Assembly (NCBI GenBank): GCA_902760315.1
Contig: CACWFV010000019.1
Location: 1 to 35,574, forward strand
Reading direction: 5' to 3'
DNA length: 35,574 nucleotides
Origin: an uncultured Bacteroidales bacterium
GTDB lineage: Bacteria > Bacteroidota > Bacteroidia > Bacteroidales > Bacteroidaceae
A program made the position numbers and the translations under genes. The notes beneath the pieces were generated by a model. That model saw only the letters and a list, made by a program, of their open reading frames with translations, was not told the DNA's origin and ran no database searches. Below, in pieces: positions 23,543 through 32,721 of the stretch (position 1 is the stretch's first letter; each line of letters begins with the position of its first letter).

Positions 23543-23592
23543 ATTATTTTTATTGGTTATTAATGTGAACTGTTTGTCATTGATTGACGATG

Positions 23593-23600
23593 CAAAGATA
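23593..23600 (-). promoter_or_regulatory. Promoter -7 element of the HU-like gene
   Basis: TATCTTTG on the minus strand (23600-23593), about 65 nt before the start codon. No clear TTTG at -33. Confidence 0.6.
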
Positions 23601-23676
23601 AGCACTATTTTCCACCCGGCGATGGGACTCCCCCTGATGGCTGCTACGCTAAAGAAAGTACTTCCGTTCGGAAAAT

Positions 23677-23718
23677 TGCAAATAAATTTGCATTTTCGCT
23701 CACTTATTCGTACCTTTG
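23677..23718 (+). promoter_or_regulatory. Promoter of the GH31-GH3 operon with a palindrome over the -33 box
   Basis: TTTG (23687-23690), 20-nt spacer, TACCTTTG (23711-23718), 23 nt before ATG 23742. The palindrome TGCAAAT-AA-ATTTGCA (23677-23692) covers the -33 box and could be an operator for a sugar-responsive regulator. Confidence 0.8.
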
Positions 23719-23741
23719 ACCTCGATTAACAATATGTACAC

Positions 23742-25916
23742 ATGAAGAAACAACTATTAACCTGGACTGCACTGGTGCTGACGGTCTGTCAGCCGGCGTG
23801 GTCAGAGACCATTCCTTTTGGTCAAGGACAACTGACCGTGAAGTATGTAGCAACGAATGCGGTGCGCATCGTGTATGACGAGGGTGGGGCACTGCCCGAA
23901 CAGTTGCCGGACTGGAGCTACGTGAAACATGACGAGGCAACACAGCACGACATCCGTGTCGAGGTAGACAAGAGACGACAACGGATATTGGTAAAGGACA
24001 AACAGGGACGAGTGGTGTTTACAGCCCTGCAACACGATATGGAAGGAGAAAAGGCCACGCTGACGTTCCGTTCGGCCAAGGATGAATATCTCTATGGGCT
24101 GGGCCAGTTCCAGGACGGCTACACCAATGTGCGTGGACTGTCGCGCCGGCTGACACAGGTCAACACGCAGATATCGCTGCCCATGGTGCTGTCCAGCAAG
24201 GGCTATGGCGTGCTGTGGAACAACTACGGAATGACGGACTACAACCCCTGTGCGGCATCTATACAGTTGACGAAAGGCCATGCTGAGGGTGCTACTGAAG
24301 AGGTCAACGTCACCTCTACCGAGGGCGGCAAGCGCGAGCGGCGTCAGCGCAACATCTTTGAGGGTGAGCTGAAGATAGACAAGGAGGGCGACTATGCACT
24401 GCTGTTGGACGTCGGTCAGAAGATGGCACGCCGCCATGACTTGGAGATTGACGGCCGGAAGGTGATGGACATGCAAAACGTGTGGCTGCCACCGACGAGT
24501 TCGGCCATTGTACACCTGAAGGCAGGTACCCACAAGGTAACGGCCGAACTGACCAATGGCGACAAGCCCACCGTGTACTACCAGCGGGTGAAAGACGAGA
24601 CCACGTTCCAGTCGCCCGTGGCAGCCAAGGTAGACTATACCGTGTTCGTGGGTTCTGCCGACGAGGTCATTGCCACCTACCGCGAACTGACGGGACCTTG
24701 TGCACCGATGCCCACCTGGGCACTGGGCTACATACACTGTCGGGAGCGCTTCCACTCGTCGGACGAGATACTGCAGACGGCCAATCGCTTCAAGAAGGAA
24801 CACATCCCCGTAGGCATGCTGGTGCAGGACTGGCAGTACTGGGGCAAATATGGATGGAACGCCATGCGCTTTGACGAAGACTACTACCCCGACCCGAAGG
24901 CGCTGACCGACTATCTGCACCACATGGGCATACGGTTCATGGTCAGCGTATGGTCGAAGATGGACAAAAACTCCGACGTGGGCAAGCAGATGCTGGCCAA
25001 CAACTACTACATACCCAATACCGACTGGATAGACTTCTTCAACCCCGACGCCGCTGCCGCCTACTGGAAGAACTTCAGTGAGCGACTGGTACCGCTGGGC
25101 ATTGACGCCTGGTGGCAGGATGCCACGGAACCGGAGAACGACGACTTGGCCGGGCGCATGGTGAATGGCGGCCGCTGGCGTGGCGATGCCGTGCGCAACG
25201 TCTTCCCCCTGCTGGTCAACAAAACGGTCTACGAGGGACTGAAGGCCTGTGGACAGCAAGAGCCGATGATACTGACGCGCTGCGGATTCCCCGGCATACA
25301 ACGTTATGGCGCCGCCGTGTGGAGCGGCGACGTTGGCAACGACTGGGAGACGCTACGCCGACAGATTACCGCCGGACTGGGCGTGCAGGCTGCCGGCATG
25401 CCTTGGTGGACCTACGACGCAGGCGGATTCTTCCGTCCGCAAAACCAGTATCAGGACCAGGCATACATCGACCGCATGCTGCGCTGGATAGAGCTATCGG
25501 TCTATCTGCCGCTGATGCGTGTGCACGGCTACATGAGCAACACCGAACCGTGGAACTACGGCCAGGAGGCACAGGCCGTCATTGCCAACTGCATCAGGGA
25601 GCGCGAGGCACTGCGCCCCTACATCGAGGAATGTGCCCGTCGCATCAGCGAGGAGGGCTATACGCTGATGCGCCCATTGGTTTTTGATTTTGCCGATGAC
25701 CCGCAGGCCTTGGCACAGAAGTATGAGTATATGTTCGGACCACGCCTGCTGGTCAGTCCGGTGACAGAGCCCGACGCTACTGAGTGGAAGACCTATCTGC
25801 CCAAGACCAAGGGCCGCTGGCGCGACCGCCACACCGGAACGTACTACGAGGGCGGACAGACCGTGACCACGAAGATAGATAAGACGTTTATTCCCGTTTT
25901 TGAACTGGAGAAATAA
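23742..25916 (+). CDS. Glycoside hydrolase family 31, probable alpha-xylosidase
   Basis: GH31 enzymes release terminal alpha-linked glucose or xylose. The 724-residue protein has signal peptide MKKQLLTWTALVLTVCQPAWS, an N-terminal beta-sandwich (LYGLGQFQDGYTN), a PA14-like insert at about 200-285 (IFEGELKIDKEGDYALLLDV), and the catalytic barrel with predicted nucleophile D460 (WWQDATEPE) and acid/base D530 (VWSGDVGNDW), then C-terminal beta domains. The PA14-like insert is a feature of Bacteroidota and Cellvibrio alpha-xylosidases acting on xyloglucan oligosaccharides, hence the suggestion; alpha-glucosidase is the alternative. No sorting tail, so it is probably periplasmic. It is followed 21 bp later by a GH3 gene on the same transcript. 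Confidence 0.9.
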   Translation: MKKQLLTWTALVLTVCQPAWSETIPFGQGQLTVKYVATNAVRIVYDEGGALPEQLPDWSYVKHDEATQHDIRVEVDKRRQRILVKDKQGRVVFTALQHDMEGEKATLTFRSAKDEYLYGLGQFQDGYTNVRGLSRRLTQVNTQISLPMVLSSKGYGVLWNNYGMTDYNPCAASIQLTKGHAEGATEEVNVTSTEGGKRERRQRNIFEGELKIDKEGDYALLLDVGQKMARRHDLEIDGRKVMDMQNVWLPPTSSAIVHLKAGTHKVTAELTNGDKPTVYYQRVKDETTFQSPVAAKVDYTVFVGSADEVIATYRELTGPCAPMPTWALGYIHCRERFHSSDEILQTANRFKKEHIPVGMLVQDWQYWGKYGWNAMRFDEDYYPDPKALTDYLHHMGIRFMVSVWSKMDKNSDVGKQMLANNYYIPNTDWIDFFNPDAAAAYWKNFSERLVPLGIDAWWQDATEPENDDLAGRMVNGGRWRGDAVRNVFPLLVNKTVYEGLKACGQQEPMILTRCGFPGIQRYGAAVWSGDVGNDWETLRRQITAGLGVQAAGMPWWTYDAGGFFRPQNQYQDQAYIDRMLRWIELSVYLPLMRVHGYMSNTEPWNYGQEAQAVIANCIREREALRPYIEECARRISEEGYTLMRPLVFDFADDPQALAQKYEYMFGPRLLVSPVTEPDATEWKTYLPKTKGRWRDRHTGTYYEGGQTVTTKIDKTFIPVFELEK

Positions 25917-25937
25917 TAACATGTAAACATAAGAGAT

Positions 25938-28241
25938 ATGATGAAGAAGACCTTATTGCTATGTTGTCTGGCAGTCTGCCAACTGGTGCAGGCACAGCAG
26001 ACGGAGATGCGGCAGTTTGTAGACCAGCTGATGGCCAGGATGACCGTGGAGGAGAAGATTGGCCAACTCAACCTGTTGCCGGCAGGCAGCGAGATAGTGA
26101 CTGGCGGAGCCATGGACAGTCCGGTGGGACAGCTCATCGCCAATGGTCAGTTGGGCGGCATCTTCAACTTGAAGGGTGTCGACAAGATCCGAGCCCTGCA
26201 GGACATTGCCGTCAAACAGTCGCGACTGGGCATACCCCTCATTGTGGGTATGGACGTCATCCATGGCTACGAGACCATCTTCCCCATACCTCTGGCACTG
26301 GCGTGCTCGTGGGACATGGAAGCCATTGAGAACATGGCACGCATCTCGGCACTGGAGGCTACCGCCGACGGCATCAACTGGTTCTACTCGCCCATGGTGG
26401 ACATTTGTGTGGATGCCCGCTGGGGACGCATGGCAGAGGGTGCCGGCGAAGACCCCTTTCTGGGCAGCGAGATAGCACGCGCCTACGTGCGGGGCTACCA
26501 GGGCAATACCGCTGAAACGGGAAAGACAGACGTGAAGCGCGGCATGGCCTGCGTCAAGCACTTCGCCCTGTATGGTGCTGTTGAGGCTGGTCGCGACTAT
26601 AACACGGTAGACATGAGTCGGTTGCGCATGTACAACCAGTACTTGCCACCCTACAAGGCTGCTGCCGAGGCCGGTGCCGGCTCGTTCATGTCGTCGTTCA
26701 ACATCGTTGACGGACAGCATGCCACCGCCAACCGCTGGCTGTTGACCGACGTGCTGCGCAAGCAGTGGCAGTTCGGAGGATTCGTCGTCACTGACTACGG
26801 CTCCATTGGCGAGATGACCCAGTGGGGATTCGGCGACTTGAAGAGCAATTCGGCAAAGGCGCTACGTGCCGGCACCGACATGGACATGTGTGCCAATGGT
26901 TTTATAGGTACGCTGGCTCAGTCGTTGCAGGACGGCACGGTCAGCATGGCCGACATCGACCAGGCCTGCCGCCGTGTGCTGGAGGCCAAGTGGAAGCTGG
27001 GACTCTTCGACAATCCCTATCGCTATCTGGATGCCAAGCGCCGTGCCAAGGACATCTTCACTGCCGACAACCGTGCTGCCTCACGCCGGTTGGCCACCGA
27101 GACCTTCGTGTTGCTGAAGAACGCCACCATTCCTGTCGCATCTCCGGCAGGTCGTCCGCTACTGCCGCTGGCTACTGACAAGACCATCGCCCTCATTGGT
27201 CCATTAGCCAACGACCGTGCTAACATGGGAGGCACCTGGTGCGTGGCTTATACGCCGGAACGCTATGCCACCCTGAAAGAGGCCATGGAGCGTCGGCTGC
27301 CCAAGGGCCGTCTGCTCTATGCCCAGGGGTGCAACCTAACACACGATGCTGACCTGCAACAGGCTGCAGAATTCGGCAAACACATTCCACGCGTAGATGC
27401 AGACAAAGCCAAGGCTGAGGCACTGAGCATAGCACGCCAGGCCGATGTCATCGTCTGTGCCATGGGCGAATGTGCCGACTTCAGCGGCGAGTCGTCAAGC
27501 CGTGCCACGCTGGAGATGCCTGATGCCCAGCGTGAACTGCTGGCAGAGCTGGTCAAGGTGGGCAAACCCGTTGTGCTGCTGAACTTTTCCGGACGTGCTA
27601 CAGTACTCACCTGGGAGCAGCAGCATGTAGATGCCATCATGAACGTATGGTTTGGAGGCTCTGAGGCCGGTGACGCCATTGCCGACGTGCTCTTCGGCGA
27701 TGCTGCACCCGGTGGTCGACTGACCGTCACCATGCCGCAGGCCCTTGGACAGGTGCCCCTGTACTATAACCACCTGAACACGGGTCGCCCGGTGGAAAAG
27801 GGTGTCGACAAATACCGCAAATATGCCAGCAACTACCTGGAGGTGCGCAACGAACCGCTCTATCCGTTTGGCTATGGACTGACCTATACCACCTTCGCAT
27901 ACTCAGACTTCCGACTGAACAGCGGCACCATGCTGACAGACGGTACCGTGGAGGCCAGCGTCGTGGTCAGCAACACGGGGCAGCGCGAAGGCGACGAGGT
28001 GGTGCAGCTCTACGTCCATCAGCAGGCTGCCTCGGTAGCCCGTCCCGTCAAGGAGTTAAAAGGCTTCCAGCGCATCCGTCTGAAGGCTGGCGAGCAGCGC
28101 CAAGTGACATTCCGCATCGGTCGCGAACAGTTGCAGTACCTGAACGCTCAGGGTGAGCCGGTGCTGGAACCAGGATGCTTCGACATCATGGTGGGTGGCA
28201 ATAGCGACGAGACGCTGCAGCAGGTGCTTACTGTGAAATAA
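25938..28241 (+). CDS. bglX: Glycoside hydrolase family 3 beta-glucosidase, BglX type
   Basis: GH3 enzymes remove terminal beta-glucose (or beta-xylose) residues. The 767-residue protein has signal peptide MMKKTLLLCCLAVCQLVQAQ, an N-terminal barrel with GMDVIHGYETIFPIP, WGRMAEGAGEDPFLG and KHFALYG, the predicted nucleophile D286 (VVTDYGSIGEM), the second domain with predicted acid/base E518 (FSGESSSRATLEMP), and a C-terminal fibronectin-III-like domain (YPFGYGLTYTTFAY onwards). Length and order match periplasmic BglX. Paired with the GH31 gene it could complete the breakdown of xylose-substituted glucan oligosaccharides; no SusC/SusD genes lie in this window. A weak hairpin AAAACAT/ATGTTTT (28241-28266) follows the stop. 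Confidence 0.93.
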   Translation: MMKKTLLLCCLAVCQLVQAQQTEMRQFVDQLMARMTVEEKIGQLNLLPAGSEIVTGGAMDSPVGQLIANGQLGGIFNLKGVDKIRALQDIAVKQSRLGIPLIVGMDVIHGYETIFPIPLALACSWDMEAIENMARISALEATADGINWFYSPMVDICVDARWGRMAEGAGEDPFLGSEIARAYVRGYQGNTAETGKTDVKRGMACVKHFALYGAVEAGRDYNTVDMSRLRMYNQYLPPYKAAAEAGAGSFMSSFNIVDGQHATANRWLLTDVLRKQWQFGGFVVTDYGSIGEMTQWGFGDLKSNSAKALRAGTDMDMCANGFIGTLAQSLQDGTVSMADIDQACRRVLEAKWKLGLFDNPYRYLDAKRRAKDIFTADNRAASRRLATETFVLLKNATIPVASPAGRPLLPLATDKTIALIGPLANDRANMGGTWCVAYTPERYATLKEAMERRLPKGRLLYAQGCNLTHDADLQQAAEFGKHIPRVDADKAKAEALSIARQADVIVCAMGECADFSGESSSRATLEMPDAQRELLAELVKVGKPVVLLNFSGRATVLTWEQQHVDAIMNVWFGGSEAGDAIADVLFGDAAPGGRLTVTMPQALGQVPLYYNHLNTGRPVEKGVDKYRKYASNYLEVRNEPLYPFGYGLTYTTFAYSDFRLNSGTMLTDGTVEASVVVSNTGQREGDEVVQLYVHQQAASVARPVKELKGFQRIRLKAGEQRQVTFRIGREQLQYLNAQGEPVLEPGCFDIMVGGNSDETLQQVLTVK

Positions 28242-28263
28242 AAACATAAAAAAAGTTATATGT

Positions 28264-28295
28264 TTTGTTTTTGCACACACTAATTCGTACCTTTG
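28264..28295 (+). promoter_or_regulatory. Promoter of the tsaB-DUF4290-murA cluster
   Basis: TTTG (28264-28267), 20-nt spacer, TACCTTTG (28288-28295). The -7 region is nearly identical to that of the GH31 operon (ATTCGTACCTTTG in both). The start codon is 42 nt downstream. Confidence 0.85.
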
Positions 28296-28337
28296 CACCT
28301 TAAAACGCACCTTATAAATAGAGACGAAGGAAAAAGA

Positions 28338-29033
28338 ATGGCTTGTATATTACATATAGAGACAAGTACGAATGCCTGTTCGATGGCCGTTTCGGAAAAC
28401 GGACAGTGCATCTATGAAGAGACACAACACGGCGAACATGGCGCCGGAGCGGAACAGCTGGGGCGCATGGTCGACGAGGCATTATCGTTTACCGACAGCC
28501 ATGCTATCCCGTTCGACGCTGTCAGTGTCAGCTGTGGTCCTGGCTCCTATACCGGACTGCGCATCGGCGTGTCCATGGCCAAGGGTATCTGCTTTGGCCG
28601 TGACCTGAAACTGATAGCTGTACCTACGCTGGAACTGATGTGTGTACCTTTGCTGCTGACCGAAAAGGTGGCGGAGGACAACGCACTGCTCTGCCCCATG
28701 ATTGACGCTCGCCGAATGGAGGTCTACTCGGCACTCTACGACCGCAGTCTGAAGGAAGTACGTGCCGTGGCTGCTGACGTGGTGACGGCCGACACCTATA
28801 AGCAGTGGCTGGACGAGCGCCCTGTCTACTTCTTCGGCAACGGAGCACAGAAGTGCATGTCGGTCATCAATCACCCTAACGCACACCTGATAGACGGCAT
28901 CGAACCGCTGGCCAAGTGGATGATGCCGCTGGCCGAGAAGCGCTTCCTCAACGAACAGTTTGAGGACGTGGCCTATTTTGTGCCTTTCTACTTGAAGGAC
29001 TTCGTGGCAATAAAACCCAAGAAACTGTTATGA
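28338..29033 (+). CDS. tsaB: tRNA threonylcarbamoyladenosine biosynthesis protein TsaB
   Basis: TsaB partners TsaD and TsaE in adding the t6A modification at position 37 of ANN-decoding tRNAs, in the cytoplasm. The 231-residue protein starts MACILHIETSTNACSMAV, followed by the conserved HGAGAEQLGRMVDEAL and SCGPGSYTGLRIGVSMAKG; both are hallmarks of the family. The frame is open back to 28293, but that ATG lies inside the -7 box, so ATG 28338 (after AAGGAAAAAG) is chosen. Its stop overlaps the next start (ATGA), so the genes are coupled. Confidence 0.95.
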   Translation: MACILHIETSTNACSMAVSENGQCIYEETQHGEHGAGAEQLGRMVDEALSFTDSHAIPFDAVSVSCGPGSYTGLRIGVSMAKGICFGRDLKLIAVPTLELMCVPLLLTEKVAEDNALLCPMIDARRMEVYSALYDRSLKEVRAVAADVVTADTYKQWLDERPVYFFGNGAQKCMSVINHPNAHLIDGIEPLAKWMMPLAEKRFLNEQFEDVAYFVPFYLKDFVAIKPKKLL

Positions 29034-29650
29034 CAATGGATATAAAAGGATTAGACTATAATACCGGTCGCGAGAAACTCGTGATGACTGAGTATGGACG
29101 GGAAATACAGAAGATGATAGACATTGCCGTCGCACTGCCTACCAAAGAGGAGCGCATGCGCTGTGCCAAGTCCATCATCCACCAGATGGAGATGAAGACC
29201 CCTCAGTTCAGCAATAGTGAAGACTACCAGCAGACGCTCTGGGACCATCTCTACCTGATGAGCCGTAAACAGCTGGACATTGACTGGCCTTACGACATGA
29301 GTGCTGCGGAGACCATCTTGTCGAAGCCGGCTCCCATGGCCCACCCGTCAAGCGACGGCCAGACACGCATGCGCCACTATGGACGCTTGCTGACTAAGGT
29401 CTTTGAACAGCTAAAGACCATGCCAGAGGGCGCTGAGCGTGACGAACTGGTGCGCTTGACAGCTAACCAGATGAAGCGCGACCTGATGACGTGGGGACAT
29501 GGTTCGGTGGATGATGAGAAAGTGGCTGACGACCTGGCACGCTTTACTGACGGCAAGATTCAGCTGGACCTGTCGGCATTACGTCTGGACCGTGTCGACG
29601 CCATTGTTCCGGACAGTGGCAATGGCAAGCGTAACAAGAAGAGAAAATAA
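29030..29650 (+). CDS. DUF4290 family protein
   Basis: The 206-residue protein belongs to the Bacteroidota-specific family DUF4290, recognised by LDYNTGREKLVMTEYGREIQ, the segment RMRCAKSIIHQMEMKTPQF and DIDWPYDMS, and by its fixed place before murA. It is soluble, largely helical and ends in a basic tail (GNGKRNKKRK). No biochemical function is known to me. The start at 29030 overlaps the tsaB stop by 4 bp; an in-frame ATG at 29036 is an alternative. Confidence 0.9.
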   Translation: MTMDIKGLDYNTGREKLVMTEYGREIQKMIDIAVALPTKEERMRCAKSIIHQMEMKTPQFSNSEDYQQTLWDHLYLMSRKQLDIDWPYDMSAAETILSKPAPMAHPSSDGQTRMRHYGRLLTKVFEQLKTMPEGAERDELVRLTANQMKRDLMTWGHGSVDDEKVADDLARFTDGKIQLDLSALRLDRVDAIVPDSGNGKRNKKRK

Positions 29651-29666
29651 CAATCAGCATCATAGT

Positions 29667-30980
29667 ATGGCATCATTCCAGATAGAAGGTGGCCACCTGC
29701 TCAGTGGTGAGATAAGACCGCAAGGCGCTAAGAACGAGGCCCTGCAGGTCATCTGTGCCACACTGCTGACCAGCGAGTGCGTGACCATACATAATATTCC
29801 GGACATCCGCGACGTCAACAACCTCATTCTCCTGCTGAGGGACATCGGCGTAAAGGTTACGCCCGCTACCCCTTCGGCCGACACGCTGACCTTTCAGGCT
29901 GACGACTTGAACATGGCGTTCCTGGAGAGTGACGAGTTTGTGAAGAAGTGTGCACAGCTACGTGGTTCGGTCATGATGATTGGCCCGCTGCTGGCACGTA
30001 TGGGTAAGGCCGTCATTGCCAAGCCCGGAGGCGACAAAATAGGACGTCGCCGACTGGACACCCATTTTCTGGGATTCCAGAAGTTGGGGGCTAAGTTCCA
30101 CCAGTTGGAAAACCGTGAAGTCTATGAGATTGGTGCCAAGCAACTGAAGGGTACCTACATGCTACTCGACGAAGCGTCCGTTACCGGTACGGCCAACATC
30201 ATCATGGCGGCAACGATGGCCGAGGGTACCACCACTATCTACAATGCTGCCTGCGAGCCCTACATCCAGCAGCTCTGCCACATGCTTTGCCGCATGGGTG
30301 CCAAGATTACTGGCATCGGGTCGAACCTGCTGACCATTGAGGGCGTACAGTCCCTGCATGGTGCAGACCATACGCTGTTGCCCGACATGATTGAGGTGGG
30401 TTCCTTTATCGGCATGGCAGCTATGTGTGGTGATGGTGTTCGCATCAAGGACGTCTCTGTCAAGAACCTTGGCATCATTCCCGATGCCTTCCGCCGGTTG
30501 GGAGTCATCGTGCAGGAGCAGGGCGACGACCTCTATATACCCCACCAGAAGCACTACGTTGTCGACTCATTCATCGATGGTACCATCATGACGCTGGCCG
30601 ACGCCCCATGGCCCGGACTTACTCCTGACCTGCTCAGCGTACTTATCGTCGTGGCTACGCAGGCTCGTGGCAGTGTGCTGTTTCATCAGAAGATGTTTGA
30701 GAGCCGCCTGTTCTTCGTCGACCGTCTGATAGACATGGGCGCGCAGATTATTCTCTGCGACCCGCATCGAGCCGTCGTCGTGGGTCACGACCGACAGCGC
30801 CAACTGCGCGGCAGCCGCATGTCCAGTCCAGACATTCGTGCCGGTATCGCCCTGCTGATAGCGGCCATGAGTGCCAGCGGTACCAGCTTGATTAGTAACA
30901 TTGAACAGATAGACCGCGGCTATGAGAACATTGAGCACCGTCTTAATGCCCTCGGTGCAAAGATAACCCGTCTTCCGTAA
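29667..30980 (+). CDS. murA: UDP-N-acetylglucosamine 1-carboxyvinyltransferase
   Basis: MurA adds enolpyruvate from phosphoenolpyruvate to UDP-GlcNAc, the first committed step of peptidoglycan synthesis. The 437-residue protein starts MASFQIEGGHLLSGEIRPQG and keeps AKNEALQ, the LRGSVMMIGPLLARMG loop and the C-terminal AMSASGTSLISN region. At the place of the catalytic Cys of the E. coli enzyme (PGGCxIGxRP) it reads KPGGDKIGRRRLDTH, with Asp at residue 123. Asp there is known from other bacteria and makes the enzyme insensitive to fosfomycin. The frame is open upstream to 29499, overlapping DUF4290; ATG 29667 matches the family start. Confidence 0.96.
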   Translation: MASFQIEGGHLLSGEIRPQGAKNEALQVICATLLTSECVTIHNIPDIRDVNNLILLLRDIGVKVTPATPSADTLTFQADDLNMAFLESDEFVKKCAQLRGSVMMIGPLLARMGKAVIAKPGGDKIGRRRLDTHFLGFQKLGAKFHQLENREVYEIGAKQLKGTYMLLDEASVTGTANIIMAATMAEGTTTIYNAACEPYIQQLCHMLCRMGAKITGIGSNLLTIEGVQSLHGADHTLLPDMIEVGSFIGMAAMCGDGVRIKDVSVKNLGIIPDAFRRLGVIVQEQGDDLYIPHQKHYVVDSFIDGTIMTLADAPWPGLTPDLLSVLIVVATQARGSVLFHQKMFESRLFFVDRLIDMGAQIILCDPHRAVVVGHDRQRQLRGSRMSSPDIRAGIALLIAAMSASGTSLISNIEQIDRGYENIEHRLNALGAKITRLP

Positions 30981-30989
30981 CACTTTCCT

Positions 30990-31499
30990 ATGATCAGACA
31001 AGAAGAGGTTTACAAAATAGGTCGACTGGGCAAGGCACACGGCGTTAAGGGTGAGGTGTCGTTGCAGTTTGATGACGACATCTTCGACCGCGTGGAGGCA
31101 GAGTATCTGGTGCTGGACATCGACGGCATACTGGTACCCTTCTTCATGGAGGAATACCGCTTTCGCAGCGACACCGTCTGTCTGGTCAAGTTCTGTGATG
31201 TCGATACCCAGCAGCGTGCACAGGAACTGACAGGTTGCGACGTCTATTTTCCACGGGCCTTGGCTGAGACTACTGACGAGACGCCTTCGCTCTCTACGCT
31301 GGTGGGTTACGAGATTGTCAGTGTGGCTGACGGCAGGGCCGTCGGAAAGGTTGCTGCCATTGACGACAGCACGGCAAACATCCTCTTCGAGCTGGAGACA
31401 GGTCATCTGATACCGGCCAATGACGACTTGATAGAGGTCATTGACACCGAACAGCAACAAATCAGAATGAATATCCCTGAAGGATTACTAAATATATGA
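30990..31499 (+). CDS. rimM: Ribosome maturation factor RimM
   Basis: RimM helps the head of the 30S subunit mature and binds ribosomal protein S19. The 169-residue protein has the N-terminal domain (VYKIGRLGKAHGVKGEVSLQ, YFPRA) and the PRC-barrel C-terminus (LVGYEIVSVADGRAVGKVAA, ANILFELETGHLIPANDDLI), ending MNIPEGLLNI. It is 9 bp after murA and overlaps dxr by 4 bp, so it is translated within this operon. Confidence 0.95.
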   Translation: MIRQEEVYKIGRLGKAHGVKGEVSLQFDDDIFDRVEAEYLVLDIDGILVPFFMEEYRFRSDTVCLVKFCDVDTQQRAQELTGCDVYFPRALAETTDETPSLSTLVGYEIVSVADGRAVGKVAAIDDSTANILFELETGHLIPANDDLIEVIDTEQQQIRMNIPEGLLNI

Positions 31500-32647
31500 A
31501 AAAGAAACAAATAGCCATCTTAGGTTCAACAGGTTCGATAGGTACTCAGGCCCTGCAGGTCATTGAGGAGCATAGCGACCGATATGAGGTTTACTGCCTG
31601 ACAGCTAACAACAAGGTGGAACTGCTGGCACAGCAGGCCCACCAGTTCAATCCTGCCGCCATCGTCATCGCCAATGAGCAGCGTTACGATGAGTTGAAAC
31701 GATTGATGAGTGACATGCCTGACGTGAAGGTGTATGCCGGTCGTCAGGCTCTCGACGAGATTGTTCAGGCTCAGCCCATTGACATGGTGCTGACGGCCAT
31801 GGTAGGTTTTGCGGGTTTGTCGCCCACCATTCATGCCATCAAAGCACATAAGGCTATTGCCCTGGCTAATAAAGAGACGCTGGTAGTTGCCGGCGAGTTG
31901 ATTCTGCAGTTGGCCCAGCAGCATCACACTCCGATACTGCCTGTCGACAGTGAACATTCGGCCATCTTCCAAAGTCTGGTGGGCGAAGACGACAATCCCA
32001 TTGAGAAGATACTGCTGACGGCCAGTGGCGGTCCCTTCCGTAACTGCACGATGGACCAATTGGCAACAGTCACCAAGGCCGATGCACTGCGCCATCCGAC
32101 GTGGGACATGGGGGCAAAGATTACTATCGACTCGGCAACGATGATGAACAAGGGCTTTGAGGTCATCGAGGCTAAGTGGCTCTTTGGCGTCGACGCCAGT
32201 CAGATTCAGGTACTCGTTCATCCGCAGTCTATTGTCCACAGTGCTGTGCAGTTCCACGACGGTGCTGTCAAGGCCCAGTTGGGCGTTCCTGACATGCGGC
32301 TGCCCATTCAGTATGCCTTCTCGTTTCCGCAGCGTCTGTCGCTGAGTGGCGACCGCCTGGACTTGTTTGCCCACCCGTTGGAGTTCTTTGAGCCTGACCT
32401 GCAGAAGTTCCGCTGTCTGGCATTGGCTTTCGAGGCTATCAAGAAGGGCGGCAACATGCCGTGTATTGTCAACGCAGCCAACGAGGTGGTCAACCGTGCC
32501 TTCCTGGAAGACCGTTGCGGTTTCCTGCAGATGAGCGACATCATTGCCGAGACCATGCAGCGCTGCACCTTCAGCACGCATCCCGACTATGACATCTACA
32601 TAGAGACAGACGCCGAGGCTCGTCGCATAGCTGCGGAACTGCTTTGA
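31496..32647 (+). CDS. dxr: 1-deoxy-D-xylulose 5-phosphate reductoisomerase
   Basis: Dxr makes 2-C-methyl-D-erythritol 4-phosphate with NADPH, the second step of the non-mevalonate isoprenoid pathway. The 383-residue protein has the nucleotide-binding start IAILGSTGSIGTQALQVI, the metal and substrate segments LPVDSEHSAIFQSL and LTASGGPFR, and HPTWDMGAKITIDSATMMNK followed by GFEVIEAKWLF. Its length is normal. It overlaps rimM by 4 bp (ATGA) and is separated from rseP by a 74-bp gap containing octamer repeats. Confidence 0.97.
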   Translation: MKKKQIAILGSTGSIGTQALQVIEEHSDRYEVYCLTANNKVELLAQQAHQFNPAAIVIANEQRYDELKRLMSDMPDVKVYAGRQALDEIVQAQPIDMVLTAMVGFAGLSPTIHAIKAHKAIALANKETLVVAGELILQLAQQHHTPILPVDSEHSAIFQSLVGEDDNPIEKILLTASGGPFRNCTMDQLATVTKADALRHPTWDMGAKITIDSATMMNKGFEVIEAKWLFGVDASQIQVLVHPQSIVHSAVQFHDGAVKAQLGVPDMRLPIQYAFSFPQRLSLSGDRLDLFAHPLEFFEPDLQKFRCLALAFEAIKKGGNMPCIVNAANEVVNRAFLEDRCGFLQMSDIIAETMQRCTFSTHPDYDIYIETDAEARRIAAELL

Positions 32648-32675
32648 CGTCAGGGCTCCCGAAACGTTGAAGCCT

Positions 32676-32715
32676 CGAAATATCGAAATAACGAAACATC
32701 GAAATAACGAAATAA
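32676..32715. repeat. Five tandem 8-bp repeats directly before rseP
   Basis: CGAAATAT, CGAAATAA, CGAAACAT, CGAAATAA, CGAAATAA run head to tail, ending 6 bp before the rseP start codon. A change in copy number would alter the spacing and leader of rseP without altering any coding frame. Confidence 0.85.
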
Positions 32716-32721
32716 TTAACA

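Noticed and set aside
23802-25301. Long minus-strand open frame of 499 codons
   Set aside because: It lies wholly opposite the GH31 gene, has no family-like motifs and reads as a shadow of its codons.
29499-29666. 56-residue N-terminal extension of MurA
   Set aside because: It overlaps the DUF4290 gene in another frame and has no similarity to MurA starts.
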